Source: Verrucomicrobiia bacterium (GTDB lineage Bacteria; Verrucomicrobiota; Verrucomicrobiia; Limisphaerales; JAUIHU01). Taken from it: DNA of 5,700 nucleotides. The notes under the pieces were generated by a model that saw nothing but the letters and a program-made list of their open reading frames with translations, had not been told where the DNA came from and did no database searches. Location of the stretch: contig JAUIHU010000330.1 of NCBI GenBank assembly GCA_030432175.1, forward strand, positions 1-5,700. The letters run 5' to 3'. Shown here piece by piece: positions 1-5,700 of the stretch (its first letter is position 1; every line of letters begins with the position of its first letter). The translations under genes and the position numbers were made by a program.

Positions 1-9
1 CGGCGCGAC

Positions 10-50
10 ATATACCAGCCTGGGCTGCCAGCAGGCCCGAGCTGGTATGT
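10..50. repeat. Strong imperfect hairpin upstream of hemB
   Basis: Positions 10-19 pair with 41-50 (core ATACCAGC with GCTGGTAT, plus one G-T and one A-T pair). After a C/A mismatch at 20/40, positions 21-26 pair with 34-39 (GGGC with GCCC, closed by G-T wobbles), leaving a 7-nt loop at 27-33. This is by far the most stable fold visible in the non-coding DNA here. No T-run follows it on the plus strand, so it is not a textbook intrinsic terminator in that direction. On the minus strand the decisive bases lie outside the window. It could end an upstream gene, be one unit of a REP-type dispersed repeat, or act in the hemB leader if transcription starts further upstream. Confidence 0.6.
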
Positions 51-65
51 ATCAGGCCTTTGACC

Positions 66-96
66 TTGGGAAATTTTCATGCCACCCTTCTTTAAT
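66..96 (+). promoter_or_regulatory. Possible weak sigma-70-like promoter for hemB
   Basis: TTTAAT at 91-96 matches five of six bases of the TATAAT -10 box. The best upstream partner is TTGGGA at 66-71 (four of six matches to TTGACA), but the spacer is 19 bp, longer than ideal. Transcription would start near 103, giving a leader of about 55 nt before the ATG at 157. This is pattern matching only; it assumes a sigma-70-type consensus applies in this organism. Confidence 0.25.
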
Positions 97-119
97 CACA
101 CCCTGCCAGGAGATTTCAT

Positions 120-167
120 TTGACCATGATTTTCCCAAGTGGGTTTACTGACTTCCATGAATTCTGA
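120..167 (+). CDS. Possible 15-codon leader ORF overlapping the hemB start
   Basis: A TTG at 120 (or the in-frame ATG at 126) opens a tiny ORF ending at TGA 165-167. From the TTG it reads MTMIFPSGFTDFHEF. AGGAG at 108-112 lies 7 nt before the TTG, ideal Shine-Dalgarno spacing, and is the best ribosome-binding site in the hemB leader. The ORF ends inside hemB, in another frame, 11 nt past the first base of the hemB ATG at 157. This geometry would permit translational coupling, where ribosomes finishing the leader restart at hemB. I do not recognise the peptide, and it has no run of regulatory codons that would suggest attenuation. It may be chance. The alternative is that AGGAG serves hemB directly, but it is 26 nt from the GTG at 139 and 44 nt from the ATG at 157. 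Confidence 0.25.
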   Translation: MTMIFPSGFTDFHEF

Positions 168-1194
168 CAATCAGCCTGCGGTTCCGATGATTGATTCCCT
201 ATTGACGTTGACGCATCGTCCGCGCCGCCTGCGTCGCAATGCTTCGACACTGTCAATGGTCCAGGAAAATTACCTGACTCCACAACAATTGATTGCTCCT
301 GTTTTCGTTAAGTCCGGGGCTGGCGAGCCGGAGCCTATCGGAGCCATGCCTGGTGTGTTTCGCTGGTCCATGGATGACTTGTTGAATGAGTGTCGGGATT
401 TGTATGAATTGGGTATTCGAGCTGTTGCTTTGTTTCCCTGCACGCCTAAGGAAGTTAAAACGCCGCTGGGCGATTACGCGATTGATCCGGATGGAATCGT
501 TCCGCAAACCACGCGAAAACTCAAGGAAGCATTACCGGATTTGAATGTGATCGTTGATCTGGCTTTGGATCCATACACAAGTCACGGACATGACGGAATT
601 CTGGATCCGACTGGGGCCTGGGTAGATAATGACCTGACCGTGAACCGTCTTGCGCAAATGGCAGTGGTTTATGCAAATGCCGGCGCTGATTGGGTGGCTC
701 CATCGGACATGATGGATGGTCGGGTTGGAGTGATCCGTAAGGCTTTGGATCAAAATGGGCATGAGCACGTCGCAATTCTTGCTTATTCTGCAAAGTTTGC
801 TTCGGCATATTATGGTCCATTTCGAGAAGCCATTGGAAGCGGAGCAGCTGTTGGAAAGAACTATCTGGACAAACGCTCCTACCAACTCAACCCGGCCAAC
901 CGGCGGGAGGCGATTCGAGATGCATTGATGGACGAAGCCGAAGGGGCAGACATACTGATGGTGAAACCAGCTGGGCCATTTCTGGATATTATCCGCGATT
1001 TGAGAGAAAGCACGAGACTTCCTGTGGCAGCTTATCAGGTTTCAGGAGAGTATGCTCAGATCAAAGCCGCTGCTCAACTGGAGTGGTTGGATTACAGAAA
1101 AGCCAGGGATGAATCATTAATTGCCATTCGCCGCGCGGGGGCGGATTTGATTTTAACCTACTTCGCTAAAGAATGGGCGCAGGAAAATGCGTAG
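157..1194 (+). CDS. hemB: Delta-aminolevulinic acid dehydratase (porphobilinogen synthase)
   Basis: HemB condenses two 5-aminolevulinate molecules into porphobilinogen, the first common step of tetrapyrrole (heme) synthesis, in the cytosol. From the ATG at 157 the protein has 345 residues, normal for the family (about 325-340). The TIM-barrel signature is complete: APSDMMDGR (residues 181-189), the first Schiff-base lysine in AYSAKFASAYYGPFR (Lys213) and the second in GADILMVKPAG (Lys270), followed by YQVSGEYA and a C-terminal ILTYFAKEWA. The metal loop reads LALDPYTSHGHDG (135-147). The three cysteines of zinc enzymes (CLCEYTSHGHCG pattern) are replaced by Ala, Asp and Asp, as in the Mg-responsive Pseudomonas-type enzymes. 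The frame opens at GTG 139 and offers ATG 157 or ATG 187; none has a good Shine-Dalgarno sequence. I chose ATG 157 because a small upstream ORF overlaps it, but ATG 187 (335 residues) fits family length equally well. No operon partner lies within 190 bp downstream. Confidence 0.97.
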   Translation: MNSDNQPAVPMIDSLLTLTHRPRRLRRNASTLSMVQENYLTPQQLIAPVFVKSGAGEPEPIGAMPGVFRWSMDDLLNECRDLYELGIRAVALFPCTPKEVKTPLGDYAIDPDGIVPQTTRKLKEALPDLNVIVDLALDPYTSHGHDGILDPTGAWVDNDLTVNRLAQMAVVYANAGADWVAPSDMMDGRVGVIRKALDQNGHEHVAILAYSAKFASAYYGPFREAIGSGAAVGKNYLDKRSYQLNPANRREAIRDALMDEAEGADILMVKPAGPFLDIIRDLRESTRLPVAAYQVSGEYAQIKAAAQLEWLDYRKARDESLIAIRRAGADLILTYFAKEWAQENA

Positions 1195-1244
1195 GAAATA
1201 CTGGATTTTTATTGAGTGAAATCCTTTGGACCTTTGAGGGATGG

Positions 1245-1272
1245 TTGCGAGGTTCGGAATTCAAACTAGAAT
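1245..1272 (+). promoter_or_regulatory. Candidate sigma-70-like promoter for the Lon-domain gene
   Basis: TTGCGA at 1245-1250 (four of six matches to TTGACA) and TAGAAT at 1267-1272 (five of six matches to TATAAT) are separated by 16 bp. Transcription would begin near 1279, leaving a leader of roughly 110 nt before the ATG at 1388. The rest of the 193-bp spacer after hemB is AT-rich and shows only a weak 6-bp stem (1203-1208 with 1219-1224, GGATTT/AAATCC). There is therefore no clear terminator, and read-through from hemB is possible. Confidence 0.35.
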
Positions 1273-1387
1273 ACTAAAATTCAATACCGCTGATTGGATA
1301 CATTTATTTTGGAATGATCATAAACGCTAAAAGCAGCCGGGTTTCCGCGATCACTCAAAGAATACCAATCGGTCAATTAAAGCAGCC

Positions 1388-2059
1388 ATGAGCAAACCGT
1401 CCATCATACCCATTTTTCCTCTGCCACTCACTCTGTTTCCGACAGAAATGGCGCCGCTGCACATTTTTGAGCCCAGGTACAGGAAGCTGATCAAGGAAGC
1501 CATTACTGCGGGTAAGAAGGGCGAGCCATTTGAGTTTGGTATTATTTTTTCCAAAGACGGGAAATTGAGTCCTGTCGGCTGTTCAGCGCAGGTGCATGAA
1601 GTTTTTCAGGAACATGAAGATGGCAGATTCGAGTTGCTGGTCCTGGGTAAGAGTAGGTTTACAGTCAAGGATTTGCTCACGACGATAGATATTGATGACT
1701 ACAGTCGGGCGAAAGTGGATTGGTTTTCAGATCTGAATCCAGAGTGGAGTGAGACATTGGCAAATCAAGCATACACTATGCACCGTGAGACCATCCGAAC
1801 CATGCTCGGAGGTTATCCCAGTCCAGATTTTTATCGTTCCAGAACTCACCTCTCATTCTTCATAGGTCAATCCATTGGACTCGACCCGCAAGGAAAACAG
1901 AGACTACTCGAAAGTCGCAGTGAAAACGAAAGGTTGCAGGAAATGATCGAATTTATGACCCATTACCTCGGTGACTGGAAGCGCGTTGAAAGCATTCGAA
2001 ATAATATTCAGAACACTTGGTCATTCCTGATGTTCACGAAGAACTGCGAGGATGAATAG
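1388..2059 (+). CDS. Lon substrate-binding (N-terminal) domain protein, stand-alone
   Basis: The 223-residue protein opens with IPIFPLPLTLFPTEMAPLHIFEPRYRKLI (residues 7-35), the hallmark first strands of the Lon protease N-terminal domain (the LON substrate-binding/PUA-like family, Pfam PF02190). It continues with FEFGIIFSKDGKLSPVGCSAQV (48-69) and a DGRFELLVLGKSRF strand pair (78-91), then a mostly helical second half (about 115-195). There is no Walker A/B ATPase motif and no Ser-Lys protease domain. It is therefore a free-standing domain protein, as in many bacteria, and not a truncated Lon: the length is typical of such proteins and it ends in a normal stop. The domain recognises unfolded protein segments in Lon; what the stand-alone form does is unknown. 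The ATG at 1388 begins just before the conserved region, so it is the natural start, although no Shine-Dalgarno is visible (CAATTAAAGCAGCC precedes it). It has no membrane segment or signal peptide. Confidence 0.9.
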   Translation: MSKPSIIPIFPLPLTLFPTEMAPLHIFEPRYRKLIKEAITAGKKGEPFEFGIIFSKDGKLSPVGCSAQVHEVFQEHEDGRFELLVLGKSRFTVKDLLTTIDIDDYSRAKVDWFSDLNPEWSETLANQAYTMHRETIRTMLGGYPSPDFYRSRTHLSFFIGQSIGLDPQGKQRLLESRSENERLQEMIEFMTHYLGDWKRVESIRNNIQNTWSFLMFTKNCEDE

Positions 2060-2166
2060 TGGGCTTCTGAGCTGATGCAGATTCAACTGATTGGCGGTGA
2101 GGATTTAATGTAATCTGCAAAAATCTCGGCAATCGGCATTTTTATTCAGATTATTCTGAGGTGAGC

Positions 2167-2195
2167 TTGACAGTAAACTGCGTTTGAGTTAGCAA
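2167..2195 (+). promoter_or_regulatory. Possible tRNA-Leu promoter (TTGACA -35 box)
   Basis: A perfect TTGACA at 2167-2172 sits 38 bp before the tRNA 5' end. At 16-17 bp spacing the -10 candidates are TTAGCA (2189-2194) or TAGCAA (2190-2195); each matches TATAAT in only three positions or fewer. Transcription would start near 2202, giving a short leader of about 8 nt, typical for a single tRNA gene. The -35 box and the position support it; the -10 box does not. Confidence 0.35.
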
Positions 2196-2209
2196 GTTCA
2201 AACGTTCGA

Positions 2210-2291
2210 GCGCGAGTGGCGGAATTGGTAGACGCGCCAGATTTAGGATCTGGTGCCCTAGGGCGTGAAGGTTCGAGTCCTTTCTCGCGTA
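2210..2291 (+). tRNA. tRNA-Leu (anticodon UAG)
   Basis: A complete class II cloverleaf can be drawn. The acceptor stem 2210-2216 (GCGCGAG) pairs with 2284-2290 (CTCGCGT). TG follows at 2217-2218, and the D arm contains GGTAGACGC. The anticodon stem CCAGA (2237-2241) pairs with TCTGG (2249-2253) around a loop with anticodon TAG at 2244-2246. The long variable arm GCCC-TA-GGGC spans 2255-2264, and the T arm is GAAGG (2267-2271), loop TTCGAGT (2272-2278), CCTTT (2279-2283). The long variable arm and the anticodon identify leucine, reading CUA and probably other CUN codons. A at 2291 is the discriminator. CCA is not encoded (ATT follows), so it must be added by tRNA nucleotidyltransferase. The terminal acceptor pair is an unusual G1-U72 wobble. 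The gene stands alone, convergent with the acyltransferase gene, whose stop codon begins 25 bp away. Confidence 0.97.
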
Positions 2292-2315
2292 TTAAATGAT
2301 AAATGATCGAACGCT

Positions 2316-4286
2316 TCACAGTGGGTCGCTGGATTCCTTGATCAAAATTCCCTGGAGAATTCTCATTGCAGCTTTCCTGGCTCCAGCCAGGCTAAGGTGG
2401 TCATCATCGATATACAAAGGTTGATTTCCCTCTAACACCCAAACGGATCCGGACCTGTTCCTGAATATGTCCTGGATTGGAACAAACTGACAGTTGTCGT
2501 AAAACTCATCCAAAATCGACATCAATTCTACCCCGTTCCAGTATCGATGAATGTTTCCAGGACGAATATATTGATCCAGTCCATCCTGTGATTTCAACCC
2601 AAGATGAGCCAGATACTCTACAGTAAACTTGTCTCCGAAGAACAACTCTGGGGGTTGCTCAATAATCAACGATTCAATTTCCAAAGTTTCTAACCAATCC
2701 ATCATTGGAACCACTTCCTGCAGCGTCCGAGCTGACCAACGGGTTGCGATCAACACGATAGGACGCCAGGATTCAATGGATTCAACCCTTGCTCTATCGT
2801 ATGCCTCTTGCTGTTCTGGAGTAATCAAGTCGGTTCCAGCGGATTGAATTGGAAGCTGGATAAAAGGAGAAACACCTGTCCATGTCCAGAATCCAACGGT
2901 CCATTCCATTTCCTTGCAAATCTCATCCACCACAGGAGCCCACATTAATCCATGAGAGTCACCCATCAGCACAACGTCTGGATTTTCGCCACCGTAATAA
3001 CGAATTAATCCCTGTTCATGATACGCCTCCTCCAATCCTGATTCGCGCAATTTCAATTCCAAATGCTGCCCCTCTAATTCTGCAATTGCCGATGATTGAT
3101 CAGGAGTCAGATCGTAAACCAACCCATGCCAGACAGGTGTATTGAACACAGTTGTATCGTATTCGACCTTTCTGAAAACCATTCCTCCGCAAATTGCGCT
3201 GACGGCAATGACGCTCACTATAACAGGAGCTAATATTTTGGACGCTCTACGTGTTGGGCGTTCAACTAAATAGTAGGACGCCAAAGTCAACGCGATGATT
3301 AAAGCCACAGTCAGTGTCGGGCCTAATGGATCCAGCGCTGTTTGATTAAAAACGAGAACCGGCCAGTGCCAGAGGTACAAAGAATAAGAGACCTTTCCGA
3401 TAAACACCACTGGCTTCGAGGAAAGAAAAGAATGAGTCCCACTGCCCACTCCACAGAATGCAATAATCAAACCCGCCCCAGTTACCGGGGCCGCCATTGC
3501 CCAAGAAATATTCCCACCCGGCAGAAAAACCACAAATGAAAATAAAATCATCATCAGCCCGGCAAATGGAATGATCTGATTGAGCAGTTTGGATCTTGGA
3601 AACAAACCTTCCCGACGATGAAACAGCGTCAACGCCAGCAAACATCCCACAGCCAATTCCCAGGCGCGTGTCGGTGGAAGATAAAACGTCGCCGTACTGT
3701 GTTCCTGCAAACCATAAACAAACAACGCATAACTCGATACAACGATCAATGCTGTTGCTGGAGTTATCCACTTTGACCGCCACTTCATCATGAAAGCCAT
3801 GAAAACCGGGAAGAATAAATAGAACTGTTCCTCGACTGATAAAGACCATGTATGCAACAGGGGAGAACCTTCAGCATCCTGCCCCCAGTAATTCCCGGAA
3901 GTGCGCCAGAAATAAAGATTCGCAAATGAAAACAGCGCTGAGAAGGATTGCTTGCCAAATAAATTCATATCCGGGCCAAACACCGCTGCCAGCGAAAAAA
4001 CTCCCACCGCGGCCAGCATTGTCAGTAAAGCCGGAGCGATTCTTCGCACTCGCCGCATCCAAAACCCACGAAAAGTAAAAGTTCCCTGGTCGAAATCCTT
4101 CAGTAAAATTGAAGTGATCAGAAACCCGGAGATGACAAAAAAAACATCCACGCCGGCAAACCCACCCGGCATCCAGGGGATTCCCATGTGAAACATGACC
4201 ACCGGAATCACCGCTACCGCGCGCAAGCCATCAATCTCAGGACGATATCGAATAGCGCTCAAAACAAACTTCGCTTCCCACTGCAA
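2316..4286 (-). CDS. OafA/YrhL-type acyltransferase: AT3 membrane domain fused to SGNH hydrolase-like domain
   Basis: The 656-residue protein is an integral membrane acyltransferase of the kind that O-acetylates lipopolysaccharide, capsule or peptidoglycan sugars. The AT3 half (about 12-372) starts with YRPEIDGLRAVAVIPVVMFH (14-33, with conserved His33), then GVDVFFVISGFLITSIL (45-61), RRVRRIAPA (78-86), TWSLSVEEQFYLFFP (146-160) and GKVSYSLYLWHWPVLVFN (297-314). About ten hydrophobic segments are visible. After the last one (about 351-371) comes an extracytoplasmic SGNH domain. It has block I MGDSHG (441-446, nucleophile Ser444) and block V DDDHLSLAG (627-635, Asp627 and His630), so the Ser-Asp-His triad looks intact. 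Family knowledge suggests AT3 passes an acyl group across the membrane to the SGNH domain, which transfers it to a glycan. The substrate cannot be read from the sequence. The gene begins at TTG 4286; a TTG at 4262 is an alternative, and no ATG lies before the first membrane segment. Neither TTG has a strong Shine-Dalgarno. It stands alone with no glycan-synthesis neighbours. Confidence 0.93.
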   Translation of the reverse strand: MQWEAKFVLSAIRYRPEIDGLRAVAVIPVVMFHMGIPWMPGGFAGVDVFFVISGFLITSILLKDFDQGTFTFRGFWMRRVRRIAPALLTMLAAVGVFSLAAVFGPDMNLFGKQSFSALFSFANLYFWRTSGNYWGQDAEGSPLLHTWSLSVEEQFYLFFPVFMAFMMKWRSKWITPATALIVVSSYALFVYGLQEHSTATFYLPPTRAWELAVGCLLALTLFHRREGLFPRSKLLNQIIPFAGLMMILFSFVVFLPGGNISWAMAAPVTGAGLIIAFCGVGSGTHSFLSSKPVVFIGKVSYSLYLWHWPVLVFNQTALDPLGPTLTVALIIALTLASYYLVERPTRRASKILAPVIVSVIAVSAICGGMVFRKVEYDTTVFNTPVWHGLVYDLTPDQSSAIAELEGQHLELKLRESGLEEAYHEQGLIRYYGGENPDVVLMGDSHGLMWAPVVDEICKEMEWTVGFWTWTGVSPFIQLPIQSAGTDLITPEQQEAYDRARVESIESWRPIVLIATRWSARTLQEVVPMMDWLETLEIESLIIEQPPELFFGDKFTVEYLAHLGLKSQDGLDQYIRPGNIHRYWNGVELMSILDEFYDNCQFVPIQDIFRNRSGSVWVLEGNQPLYIDDDHLSLAGARKAAMRILQGILIKESSDPL

Positions 4287-4553
4287 TGTTAACTAAGATG
4301 CGCGACATCATCACCACAGCCACTCAGGAAGTAAAAGGCAAAAAAGAGATGTTTGAATAACTTTGAAAAACTTGACACCCAAATTCTTTATCAAGAAATC
4401 CTGGGCTGAACGGGGCTCTGTAATGAAGTGGTAAGAATTTGCAAATAGGGCCTTCTCCTTTAGATTAGCAGAGCTTTTGGGATCGTGCTTCTTTACGTTT
4501 CCGGTTCTGAAGCCAGGTTTAATGGTGACGACTCAATAATCGAGATTCATTGC
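4287..4553. promoter_or_regulatory. Divergent intergenic region between the acyltransferase gene and ppc
   Basis: Both flanking genes point outward, so this 267-bp stretch must contain both promoters. On the plus strand there are two overlapping -35 candidates: TTGAAA at 4363-4368 (with CTTTAT at 4386-4391, 17 bp spacing) and a perfect TTGACA at 4372-4377, whose only -10 partners near 4394-4400 are poor. Neither pair is convincing. On the minus strand I see no good promoter for the acyltransferase gene. A-rich tracts lie at 4332-4346 and 4364-4370. No strong hairpin, riboswitch pattern or terminator was recognised. A five-codon ORF (ATG 4522 to TAA 4539, MVTTQ) precedes ppc and is probably chance. 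Confidence 0.4.
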
Positions 4554-5700
4554 ATGCAATATCGAAAGAAAGGTTTTCAACTGATACAATCGCGACTCGG
4601 GTTCCTCATGGACCGCTTCCGCGAAACACTGCTCCGGCTGGGAGAGAATGATCTGGCAGAAGGTTTGCCATGGAAGACAATTCCAAATGATAAAGGCGAG
4701 CCGGAGCAAATTCAACTCAGCGCCGGAGCATCTCGACGTCCACATATTCAAGATTCCGAGAAGTTGGGACAAACATTTTCCATAGCATTTCAAATACTGA
4801 ACCTGGTTGAAGAATGGGCTTCTGAAGAAATCCGCAGATTGCGAGAGAAGGACACCGGACTTCAGAGCGAACCCGACCTTTGGGCGCAGAGACTTCGGAG
4901 TCTTCAGTCGGCTGGACTCAATTCCTCACAGATTCAGGAAACACTCGAGGCAACTCATGTCGAGCCTGTACTAACAGCTCACCCAACTGAGGCGAAACGA
5001 GCCACCACTCTAGAGATTCATCGTCGTCTCCTGCAAATGTTGTTCGACTTGAATTCACAAGACAGCGATGGCGCATTTGGAGCAGAGTTTGAAGATTCAG
5101 AGGAGTCTTTCAGAGTAGAGTTGGAGAGACTCTGGAGAACAGGGGAAATCCTGCTACAACGACCCAACATCTGGGAGGAACGCCGAAACGCATTATTTTA
5201 TTTTGAGGAAATTTTTCCCAAAGTCATTGCCCGAATCGACAATCGATTGCAACGCGCCTGGCGATTGATCCATAAGGAAAACGAGCTCGAAAATACCCAA
5301 CCACTTCAGCGTCCAAAGATTAGTTTTGGAATTTGGATTGGTGGGGACCGGGATGGCCACCCGTTTGTGACATCGGATGTCACCAAAGAATCTTTGTACG
5401 CTTATCGCGCCATGGCGTTGAAGTCCCTTCGTCAGCAGACGTTGCGCATGGCCAGCCGTTTAACACTCTCGGAACACATTCAACGTCCTGACCGAGAATT
5501 GCAGGAGCGCAGCGCCGAGCTGATGGAACAGTTGGGCTCACGAACTTTCGAATTGACGCGGAAACGCGTCGAGGAGCCCTGGAAGTTATTTGCTGAATTG
5601 ATGGCTCTGAAGTTGGAGATAGATATCGAAGAAGCTGAAGATCAATCCCCAGGAAAGCAGCTAGGGTACATCCTCCCACAGGCGTATCAAAAAGATCTGG
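4554..5700 (+). CDS. ppc: Phosphoenolpyruvate carboxylase, N-terminal part (runs off the window)
   Basis: PEP carboxylase adds bicarbonate to phosphoenolpyruvate to form oxaloacetate, refilling the TCA cycle, in the cytosol. The frame is open from 4464 to the window end with no internal stop. From ATG 4554 the visible part is 382 codons; the complete E. coli enzyme has 883. The first catalytic signature VLTAHPTEAKR (residues 139-149) carries the essential His143; this start puts it close to E. coli His138. The second, IWIGGDRDGHPFVT (260-273), is the PEP/bicarbonate-site glycine-rich loop. An upstream TFSIAFQILNLVEEW segment matches the family's early helix before the catalytic core. The signatures differ from the usual HPTEVxRRT and GGDRDGNP, so this is a divergent branch. 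The catalytic arginines and lysine and the allosteric C terminus lie beyond the window. The start is uncertain: ATG 4554 has no Shine-Dalgarno, GTG 4485 would add 23 residues, and ATG 4608 would remove 18. It is transcribed away from the acyltransferase gene. Confidence 0.93.
   Translation, partial: MQYRKKGFQLIQSRLGFLMDRFRETLLRLGENDLAEGLPWKTIPNDKGEPEQIQLSAGASRRPHIQDSEKLGQTFSIAFQILNLVEEWASEEIRRLREKDTGLQSEPDLWAQRLRSLQSAGLNSSQIQETLEATHVEPVLTAHPTEAKRATTLEIHRRLLQMLFDLNSQDSDGAFGAEFEDSEESFRVELERLWRTGEILLQRPNIWEERRNALFYFEEIFPKVIARIDNRLQRAWRLIHKENELENTQPLQRPKISFGIWIGGDRDGHPFVTSDVTKESLYAYRAMALKSLRQQTLRMASRLTLSEHIQRPDRELQERSAELMEQLGSRTFELTRKRVEEPWKLFAELMALKLEIDIEEAEDQSPGKQLGYILPQAYQKDL

Noticed and set aside
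532..885. Minus-strand ORFs opposite hemB (117 and 99 residues)
   Set aside because: They overlap the invariant HemB active-site coding region and each other in different frames; they are shadows.
1203..1227. GGATTT/AAATCC stem followed by TTT after hemB as a terminator
   Set aside because: The stem is only 6 bp and AT-rich, with a 10-nt loop and three T residues; too weak to call.
3346..3849. 167-residue minus-strand ORF inside the acyltransferase gene, in another frame
   Set aside because: It lies fully within a gene whose motifs are clear. Its sequence is a frame-shifted reading of membrane-segment codons and shows no recognisable domain.
4430..4446. Sigma-54-like promoter TGGTAAGAATTTGCA upstream of ppc
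   Set aside because: The spacing between the GG and GC elements is one base short of the fixed sigma-54 spacing and the CAC part is missing.
4522..4539. Five-codon ORF (MVTTQ) before ppc as a leader peptide
   Set aside because: It has only a weak AGG 4 nt upstream, lies 14 bp before the ppc ATG with no overlap, and is short enough to be expected by chance.
5380..5679. 99-residue minus-strand ORF opposite ppc
   Set aside because: It lies opposite conserved PEPC coding sequence, has Arg/Ser/Pro-rich shadow-like composition and has no recognisable domain.
1..5700. CRISPR array, insertion sequence, toxin-antitoxin or defence system
   Set aside because: No regularly spaced repeats, transposase or integrase motifs, or small paired genes are visible on either strand.

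Overview
This 5.7 kb window looks like ordinary bacterial chromosome. Reading left to right on the plus strand, it holds hemB (porphobilinogen synthase, of the type without cysteine zinc ligands), a stand-alone Lon substrate-binding-domain protein, and a tRNA-Leu(UAG) gene. A large membrane acyltransferase (AT3 plus SGNH domains) follows on the minus strand, and then the 5' part of a plus-strand phosphoenolpyruvate carboxylase gene that runs off the right edge. About 88 percent of the window is accounted for by these five genes.

Organism: the features point to a Gram-negative-type bacterium of moderate GC content (near 50 percent by eye). They include Mg-type HemB, an OafA-like surface acyltransferase, a tRNA without an encoded CCA, and a divergent PEPC with HPTEAKR and GGDRDGHP motifs. 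Shine-Dalgarno sequences are weak or absent at every main start codon, and two of the starts are uncertain. A Planctomycetota/Verrucomicrobiota-like or divergent proteobacterial origin would fit, but this is only a guess. No rRNA or other strong taxonomic marker is present.

Layout: 1-138 is a non-coding leader with a strong 41-nt hairpin (10-50), a possible -10 box and a Shine-Dalgarno-like AGGAG that appears to serve a tiny ORF overlapping the hemB start. 1195-1387 is a 193-bp spacer with a fair sigma-70-like promoter for the Lon-domain gene. 2060-2209 is a spacer with small inverted repeats and a TTGACA box before the tRNA. 2292-2315 separates the tRNA from the convergent 3' end of the acyltransferase gene. 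4287-4553 is a divergent intergenic region that must carry the promoters for both the acyltransferase and ppc.

The genes do not form an obvious pathway: heme synthesis, a protein-quality-control-like domain, translation, envelope polysaccharide or lipid acylation, and anaplerotic carbon fixation. Each seems to be its own transcription unit. I found no CRISPR array, insertion sequence, toxin-antitoxin pair or convincing new system. The items worth a second look are small: the hemB leader ORF, the tRNA G1-U72 pair and flanking inverted repeat, the acyltransferase abutting a tRNA, and the PEPC motif variants.
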